Shown here piece after piece: positions 7,553 to 11,370 of a DNA stretch of 11,370 bases. The notes beneath the pieces are model-generated. The model saw nothing but the letters and a program-made list of their open reading frames with translations. It ran no database searches and was not told the origin of the DNA. The position numbers were made by a program, and so were the translations under genes. The stretch comes from an uncultured Bacteroidota bacterium (GTDB lineage Bacteria > Bacteroidota > Bacteroidia > UKL13-3): NCBI GenBank assembly GCA_903898215.1, contig CAIUEQ010000320.1, forward strand, positions 1 to 11,370, read 5' to 3'. The number at the start of each line of letters is the position of its first letter. Positions within the stretch are counted from its first letter, which is position 1.

Positions 7553-8896
7553 ATGAATAAAAAATTAACTCTTCTCGACAGCGCGATGCTCATCATGGGC
7601 AGCATGATAGGTTCTGGGATTTTTATTGTTCCAGCAGCGATGAGTCGGGATTTAGGTTCACCACTAATGTTGCTTGCGGCTTGGGCTGTTACAGCAATTC
7701 TTACCATTTTTGCAGCGTTAAGTTATGGTGAACTTTCTGCAATGATGCCTAAGGCAGGAGGTCAGTATGTATACCTGCGAGAAGCTTATAATCCGATGTT
7801 TGGTTTTTTATATGGCTGGACATTATTTACGGTAATTCAAACAGGAACAATTGCGGCAGTTGCTGTTGCATTTGCAAAATTCAGTGGAGTGTTTTTTACT
7901 TCTATAACGGATAAAAACATTTTATTGGAAATTGGATCAGTCAAAATTCAAACACAACAAATTCTTGCAATCGTAATTGTTTGGGTACTTACTTTTTCAA
8001 ATTTTAGAAATGTAAAAACAGGAGCACTCATCCAAAATGTTTTTACGTTCACAAAAATCGGAGCCATACTTTTTATGATTGTTGCAGGTTTGTATTTCGC
8101 ATTTACACAGCATGCCCAAATGCCTGACCTTTCTTTGCCTAAAGATGTTTTTAGTTTTAATTATATGGGGATTTTTTCTGTGGCTTTAGTGGGCTCCATT
8201 TTTTCGGCCGATGCATGGAACAATATTACTTTTACAGGAGGTGAAATTGAAAAACCTGAACGCAATCTGCCCTTATCACTTTTAATGGGAACAGGAATTG
8301 TGCTGGCAATTTATTTTTTTATCAATGTGGTATATCTTAAAGTACTATCGTTTGATGCCATTCAACATGCCGAAAATGATAGAGTGGGAACCTTGCTTTT
8401 ACAAACTGTTTTTGGAAATGTAGGAATGTATTTGATGGCAATTTTAATTATGATTTCTACTTTTGGATGTATCAACGGACTTACACTTTCGGGTTCAAGA
8501 GTATATTATGCAATGGCAAAGGATGGACTGTTTTTTAAACGTGCAGCAACATTAAACAAAAACGATTCACCTCAGTTTGCTTTAATAATACAAGCGGTAT
8601 GGACTAGCATATTAACCTTGTCGGGTTCGTATGGTGATCTGCTGGATTACGTTGTTTTCGCAGTCTTGATTTTTTATATTTTAACAGTAGCAGGTGTGTT
8701 TATTTTAAGAATAAAACAGCCTGATACGCATCGTCCTTATAAAGTTTTTGCATATCCGATATTGCCTGCTGTATATATTTTAATGGCAACTTTTATTTGT
8801 ATCAGTTTATTGATTTATAAACCCAATTTTACTTATCCAGGGTTGGCAATTGTATTGAGCGGTATTCCTGTTTTTTATTTTGTGAATAAGAAATAA
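7553..8896 (+). CDS. APC-superfamily amino-acid permease (LAT-like)
   Basis: This 447-residue inner-membrane transporter has about 12 hydrophobic helices. It belongs to the amino acid-polyamine-organocation superfamily, which moves amino acids by proton symport or exchange. TM1 contains the unwound substrate-binding signature GSMIGSGIF (residues 16-24). The region after TM2 holds ALSYGELSAMMPKAGGQYVYL (55-75), a strongly conserved APC stretch. TM6 and the following loop hold DAWNNITFTGGEIEKPERNLP (220-240), and a cytoplasmic loop contains SGSRVYYAMAKDGLFF (313-328). These features resemble the bacterial LAT-like branch, such as the Bacillus SteT serine/threonine exchanger, but the substrate cannot be assigned from sequence alone. 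The start ATG follows a region with no Shine-Dalgarno, as is usual in this phylum. It stands as a single gene, convergent with the DUF421 gene. Confidence 0.92.
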   Translation: MNKKLTLLDSAMLIMGSMIGSGIFIVPAAMSRDLGSPLMLLAAWAVTAILTIFAALSYGELSAMMPKAGGQYVYLREAYNPMFGFLYGWTLFTVIQTGTIAAVAVAFAKFSGVFFTSITDKNILLEIGSVKIQTQQILAIVIVWVLTFSNFRNVKTGALIQNVFTFTKIGAILFMIVAGLYFAFTQHAQMPDLSLPKDVFSFNYMGIFSVALVGSIFSADAWNNITFTGGEIEKPERNLPLSLLMGTGIVLAIYFFINVVYLKVLSFDAIQHAENDRVGTLLLQTVFGNVGMYLMAILIMISTFGCINGLTLSGSRVYYAMAKDGLFFKRAATLNKNDSPQFALIIQAVWTSILTLSGSYGDLLDYVVFAVLIFYILTVAGVFILRIKQPDTHRPYKVFAYPILPAVYILMATFICISLLIYKPNFTYPGLAIVLSGIPVFYFVNKK

Positions 8897-8904
8897 TTTT
8901 TCTC

Positions 8905-8966
8905 TTGCAGATAAGCGCAGATCTATTTATTAAATTATTTTACTGTGAAAATCTGTATCAAATTTT
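8905..8966. repeat. Degenerate intergenic repeat of the 'GCAGATAAGCGCAGAT...AAAATCTGTATCAA' type
   Basis: The left half reads GCAGATAAGCGCAGAT (8908-8922) and the right half GAAAATCTGTATCAA (8947-8961). CAGAT pairs with ATCTG across an AT-rich centre. The wording matches, from memory, a family of imperfect palindromes ('cgcagat...atctgcg') common between genes in Bacteroidota and some other phyla. It fills the 77-base gap between the two convergent genes and may help end transcription, although no run of T follows a strong stem. Confidence 0.5.
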
Positions 8967-8973
8967 TTAAAAC

Positions 8974-9504
8974 TCAATTTGATTTTTGGTGCTTTGGATG
9001 AAGTTTTCTTCTAGGTTTGTGAAAAGTTTGTCCCGGCAAATTTTTTGAAACGATACTAATGTTTCCATCACGTTCAAGTATAGCAAGTTCAACATCTGAA
9101 GTGCCTATAACGCCATGTTCTCGCACAACAGCCTCAAGCTCGTCTTCTGTAATTTTTTCTCTGAGTAACGATTCTTTATTAACCACCCCTTTATATACAA
9201 GCATCACATGATTACCTTCAATCAACGCTGTTACTTTTTGATTTTTGAACATCAACAATTTGAAAAAATAATTGATCACAAATAAGGTAAGCGCAGCAAT
9301 CATCCCTCCGCCAAGTGAACTGTCTGATCCTACCATGGCATTTTGCACAGCATTACTGATGAGTAATATTAATACAAGATCGGAAGTGGAAAGTTGCGAT
9401 AATTCTTTTTTGCCAAACATTCTGATGGCAATAAGAATAAATAAATAAACGGCAACCGATCGTATTATGATTTCTAACAGAGATGAAAATGATGTTGTAA
9501 ACAT
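8974..9504 (-). CDS. DUF421 family membrane protein (YetF/YcaP-like)
   Basis: This is a 176-residue protein of the DUF421 family, whose molecular function is unsettled. Three hydrophobic helices lie near the N-terminus, at about 12-29, 40-57 and 66-84. The family signature RMFGKKELSQLSTSDLVLIL (28-47) spans the first loop and second helix. A small soluble alpha/beta domain follows, with TALIEGNHVMLVYKGVVNKESL (92-113), DELEAVVREHGVIGTSDVELAILERDG (121-147) and ISIV. The last ~20 residues are basic (HKPRRKLHPKHQK), which suggests a cytoplasmic or nucleic-acid- or lipid-facing tail. Bacillus homologues are linked to spore or envelope traits, but that cannot be carried over here. It is divergent from msrB with a 112-base spacer. 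A TATATTAG box sits almost on the ATG, so I did not call a promoter. Confidence 0.88.
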   Translation of the reverse strand: MFTTSFSSLLEIIIRSVAVYLFILIAIRMFGKKELSQLSTSDLVLILLISNAVQNAMVGSDSSLGGGMIAALTLFVINYFFKLLMFKNQKVTALIEGNHVMLVYKGVVNKESLLREKITEDELEAVVREHGVIGTSDVELAILERDGNISIVSKNLPGQTFHKPRRKLHPKHQKSN

Positions 9505-9616
9505 GCTGCTAATATAGAAGATTTTTTAAATTGGAAAATGAATTATTGCTTTCGTATTCATTAAAAATAAAACAAATAAAATGTTCGCTTGTTTATTTTT
9601 TAAATAATTTAAAGAC

Positions 9617-10123
9617 ATGAAAACCCTAAAAATATTTTCTGCAATAGTGCTCATTTCATTAGTGTTTTCAGCTTGTTCTCAAACTCAAAAACAAACTAAT
9701 ATGGAAAATTTACAAGTAAATAAATCTGAAGAAGAATGGAAAAAGCAGCTCACTCCCGAACAATTTGAAGTGCTTCGCTTAAAAGGAACCGAGAGAGCTT
9801 TTACGGGGAAATTTGAATCGAAATGGGATTCGGGAATTTATGTTTGTGCAGCATGTGGAAATGAATTGTTTAATTCAAATTCAAAGTTTGATGCAGGTTG
9901 TGGTTGGCCTAGTTTTTATGAAGCCCTGGATAAATCAAAAGTGATCGAAAAGAAAGATATTTCTCACGGAATGGTACGTATAGAAATTATGTGTGCAAAA
10001 TGTGGCGGACATTTAGGGCATGTATTTGATGATGGCCCTAAACCAACAGGATTGCGTTACTGCATCAATTCCGTTTCGCTTGATTTCAAAAAGAAAGACT
10101 CTACAATTGTGATTAAAAAATAA
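9617..10123 (+). CDS. msrB: Methionine-R-sulfoxide reductase, lipoprotein form
   Basis: MsrB reduces the R epimer of methionine sulfoxide in oxidised proteins. Residues 1-19 form a lipoprotein signal ending in the lipobox FSAC, with lipidated Cys20, so the enzyme should be anchored in the periplasm or outer membrane. The MsrB domain covers about 38-157. It has two CxxC zinc pairs, Cys77/Cys80 (CAAC) and Cys126/Cys129 (CAKC). The catalytic Cys149 lies in RYCINS and the likely resolving Cys95 in DAGCGWPSF; their 54-residue spacing matches two-Cys MsrB enzymes. GHLGHVFDDGP (131-141) supplies the substrate-site histidine. A second in-frame ATG at 9701 (MENLQVNKSEEEW) would give an ordinary cytosolic-length MsrB. 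MsrA is not adjacent. The gene ends in a strong palindromic terminator. Confidence 0.95.
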   Translation: MKTLKIFSAIVLISLVFSACSQTQKQTNMENLQVNKSEEEWKKQLTPEQFEVLRLKGTERAFTGKFESKWDSGIYVCAACGNELFNSNSKFDAGCGWPSFYEALDKSKVIEKKDISHGMVRIEIMCAKCGGHLGHVFDDGPKPTGLRYCINSVSLDFKKKDSTIVIKK

Positions 10124-10142
10124 ACTGATGTGAATTTATTGC

Positions 10143-10178
10143 AAAAAAAATCCTCTCAAATTTGAGAGGATTTTTTTT
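10143..10178. terminator. Perfect 36-base palindromic bidirectional terminator
   Basis: Eight A, then TCCTCTCA-AATT-TGAGAGGA, then eight T form a perfect inverted repeat. Read on either strand, it gives a GC-containing stem followed by a U run, the classic intrinsic terminator. It lies between msrB (stop at 10123) and the converging barrel gene (stop at 10194), so it can serve both. Confidence 0.93.
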
Positions 10179-10193
10179 GAATATTTTTCTGAA

Positions 10194-10799
10194 TTAAAAT
10201 TTAAAGATTCCGCCAAAATTAATTCCTACAAACGAAAGTACATCCGAGCCATATGCTAAACGGTTATAAATAATTAAATTATTAATTACCGAGAAACGAA
10301 GTTTTACTGATTCACTTAATTTACAATCAACGCCAAATTGAGGAGCAATAACTGCATAATTTTTTGACTCAGTTTTTAGTTTTAAGTTTCCTGTAGCCCA
10401 TCCGAAATCCATTCCGAAATAAGGTCTCCACTTATTATCCGATGGTTGTTTAGCACCCGGTTTATCATCAAATGATGCAACATAAACTTTTACTCCAAGT
10501 GTAACAGGAATAAGGTATAAACTACTGCCATCAATTAATGGTGAAATTTTGCTGTCGTTACTTTTGTTTGCAAAAGTTAAATATCCTGCATTAATCCCTC
10601 CAACTAGATACTCACTAAAATTGTATGATGCGTGAAACGTGCCACCAAATCCATTTTTAGCTCCTCCGCCAAGATCATCTGTTGCAATTGCATAGGTTAT
10701 TGTTGCACCAAAATTGTACTGTGCTTTAGCTTTATATGAAGCAATTGTTACAAACAATAAAACTGTTGCAAACTGCTTAGTTAGGTATTTCATATTCAT
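10194..10799 (-). CDS. Small outer-membrane beta-barrel protein
   Basis: A 201-residue exported protein. A signal peptide covers about residues 1-26 and ends in KAKA-Q. The rest is glycine- and aromatic-rich with alternating short strands: YNFGATITYAIA, GGINAGYLTFA, LYLIPVTLGVKVYVA, YFGMDFGWATG, SVKLRFSVINNLIIYN and a terminal FVGINFGGIFKF. The final Phe is the usual signal for the BAM insertion machinery. The pattern fits the PF13568-like 'outer membrane beta-barrel' group (8- to 10-strand porin-like proteins), whose role is mostly structural or unknown. Two ATG codons lie in tandem (10799 and 10793) and both preserve the signal peptide, so the exact start is open. It is divergent from the P-type ATPase gene and shares the control region with the Crp/Fnr-like site. 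Confidence 0.8.
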   Translation of the reverse strand: MNMKYLTKQFATVLLFVTIASYKAKAQYNFGATITYAIATDDLGGGAKNGFGGTFHASYNFSEYLVGGINAGYLTFANKSNDSKISPLIDGSSLYLIPVTLGVKVYVASFDDKPGAKQPSDNKWRPYFGMDFGWATGNLKLKTESKNYAVIAPQFGVDCKLSESVKLRFSVINNLIIYNRLAYGSDVLSFVGINFGGIFKF

Positions 10800-10890
10800 A
10801 AAAATGATGTTATAAATTAACGGTAATACTAAAACATTTTCGTTAAATAAAAAAAAACGCTTTCAAATTGTACCGAAACACTAAGGAAAA

Positions 10891-10917
10891 TCACATGCAC
10901 TTGTGAGGATTGTCACA
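10891..10917. promoter_or_regulatory. Crp/Fnr-family operator: three alternating half-sites, 11-base spacing
   Basis: TCACA (10891-10895), TGTGA (10902-10906) and TCACA (10913-10917) are separated by exactly six bases each. The last two form a perfect TGTGA-N6-TCACA palindrome, extended by one T on the left to TTGTGA. This is the operator form of Crp and also of Crp/Fnr relatives such as HcpR. The dyad centre at about 10909.5 lies about 41 bases upstream of the start site implied by the -7 box, the usual class II activator position. Which family member binds is an inference. Confidence 0.6.
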
Positions 10918-10938
10918 TTTTTCAAAAAAGGCACTTCT

Positions 10939-10946
10939 TACTTTTG
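10939..10946 (+). promoter_or_regulatory. Consensus -7 box TACTTTTG upstream of the P-type ATPase gene
   Basis: TACTTTTG is an exact match to the Bacteroidota sigma consensus TAnnTTTG and puts transcription start near 10950. The usual -33 TTTG is missing at normal distance (the nearest TTG, at 10910-10912, is 26 bases away). That would fit a promoter that depends on an activator bound at the adjacent palindrome. Confidence 0.5.
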
Positions 10947-11105
10947 TTTTCGATTTGAGGCTTTTTTCAAAGTAACGCCAGTCTTTTATAATTCAATAAA
11001 CTTAATTTGTATCAAAGGAATTAACTTTTGCTTTGTTCAAAACAGATGGATTATTAGCATTGGTTCTAAAATATTAAAATTGCGTTTGTTGAACAATAAA
11101 ATTTG

Positions 11106-11370
11106 ATGGCTAAAATTACGCACGAGCAAAAAATTACTTGTTATCACTGTGGTGATGATTGTGATCATTTTCCGATTGAATCCGAAGGGTTTTCATTTTG
11201 TTGTGTTGGATGTAAAAACGTGTTTGCTATTTTATCAAATAATAATTTATGTGATTATTATAATTTAGAATCCAATCCGGGAACAGCTGTCCGAAATCCG
11301 GTTTCAAAAACAAAATTTAATTATCTGGATGATGAACAGGTTTTAAGTAAGTTGATCGATTTTAATGATG
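11106..11370 (+). CDS. ccoI: Copper-type P-type ATPase, CcoI/FixI-like (N-terminus only; runs off window)
   Basis: The first 88 codons of an open gene cut by the window edge. The start ATG at 11106 is followed by MAKITHEQKITCYHCG. The visible part is the cysteine-rich N-terminal metal-binding domain found on cation-transport ATPases of the FixI/CcoI type (PF12156-like): Cys12, Cys15 and Cys19 (CYHCGDDC), then FCCVGCKNVF with Cys32, Cys33 and Cys36, then a short helix ending in LCDYYNL (48-54). CcoI/FixI exports copper across the inner membrane to assemble cbb3 cytochrome c oxidase, and in many Bacteroidota it precedes ccoS and ccoN. The ATPase core itself (the phosphorylation motif DKTGT and the membrane CPC) lies outside the window and has not been seen. 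The upstream Crp/Fnr-type site agrees with low-oxygen control. A related copper exporter with the same N-terminal domain is the main alternative. Confidence 0.82.
   Translation, partial: MAKITHEQKITCYHCGDDCDHFPIESEGFSFCCVGCKNVFAILSNNNLCDYYNLESNPGTAVRNPVSKTKFNYLDDEQVLSKLIDFND

Larger units (their letters stand above)
10800..11105. other. 306-base divergent control region and long leader
   Basis: This spacer separates the minus-strand barrel gene from the plus-strand P-type ATPase gene. It holds the Crp/Fnr-like half-site array (10891-10917) and the consensus -7 box (10939-10946). Bases 10800-10890 show no clear promoter for the barrel gene. Bases about 10950-11105 would be a 155-base AT-rich leader of the ATPase mRNA, in which I see no strong hairpin, riboswitch or convincing small gene. 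Confidence 0.6.

Noticed and set aside
9509..9516. TATATTAG on the minus strand as a -7 box for the DUF421 gene
   Set aside because: It has one mismatch and lies only four bases before the ATG, which would require a leaderless transcript; no supporting -33 box is seen.
10903..11106. 67-codon GTG-start reading frame whose stop overlaps the ATG of the P-type ATPase gene (TGATG)
   Set aside because: The overlap looks like translational coupling, but its start lies inside the Crp/Fnr palindrome and upstream of the predicted transcription start, and the product is a Phe/Ile/Asn/Lys-rich string typical of translated AT-rich spacer.

Overview
The window is AT-rich DNA that looks like a Bacteroidota chromosome, perhaps from the Chitinophagales/Sphingobacteria side, although the exact lineage cannot be read from the sequence. 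The evidence is a C-terminal type IX secretion (T9SS) sorting domain, a TonB-receptor-like outer-membrane barrel with a carboxypeptidase-regulatory-like N-terminus, genes without Shine-Dalgarno sequences, promoter-like boxes close to the Bacteroidota -7 consensus TAnnTTTG, and short intergenic repeats of kinds I associate with this phylum.

Layout, left to right. (1) Bases 1-608: aroQ (shikimate pathway, minus strand) lies between a long imperfect inverted repeat that contains its stop codon and a repeat-filled divergent spacer. (2) 609-1508: xerD, the chromosome-dimer-resolution tyrosine recombinase, starts at TTG. (3) 1520-4030, minus strand: an 836-residue TonB-receptor-like outer-membrane barrel, tail to tail with xerD at only 11 bases. 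(4) 4256-7309, minus strand: a secreted parallel beta-helix protein of about 1017 residues with a T9SS type A tail. (5) 7553-8896, plus strand: an APC-superfamily amino-acid permease. (6) 8974-9504, minus strand: a DUF421 (YetF-like) membrane protein, separated from the permease by another degenerate repeat. (7) 9617-10123, plus strand: a lipoprotein-type methionine-R-sulfoxide reductase (MsrB), followed by a perfect 36-base palindromic terminator shared with the converging gene. (8) 10194-10799, minus strand: a small outer-membrane beta-barrel protein. (9) 10800-11105: a divergent control region with a perfect Crp/Fnr-type palindrome and a consensus -7 box. (10) From 11106 to the window edge: the N-terminus of a copper-type P-type ATPase resembling CcoI/FixI, which matures cbb3 cytochrome oxidase.

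These are mostly separate housekeeping and envelope genes rather than one operon or pathway. Cell-surface functions dominate (the T9SS cargo, two barrels, the MsrB lipoprotein and two inner-membrane proteins). I see no phage, insertion sequence, CRISPR array, toxin-antitoxin pair or defence system, and nothing that amounts to a clearly undescribed system. The most informative non-coding signal is the control region at 10891-10946: three TGTGA/TCACA half-sites spaced exactly 11 bases apart, with the perfect palindrome centred about 41 bases upstream of the start site implied by the promoter box. This arrangement predicts oxygen- or redox-responsive control of the P-type ATPase gene and of a probable cbb3 oxidase cluster beyond the window.
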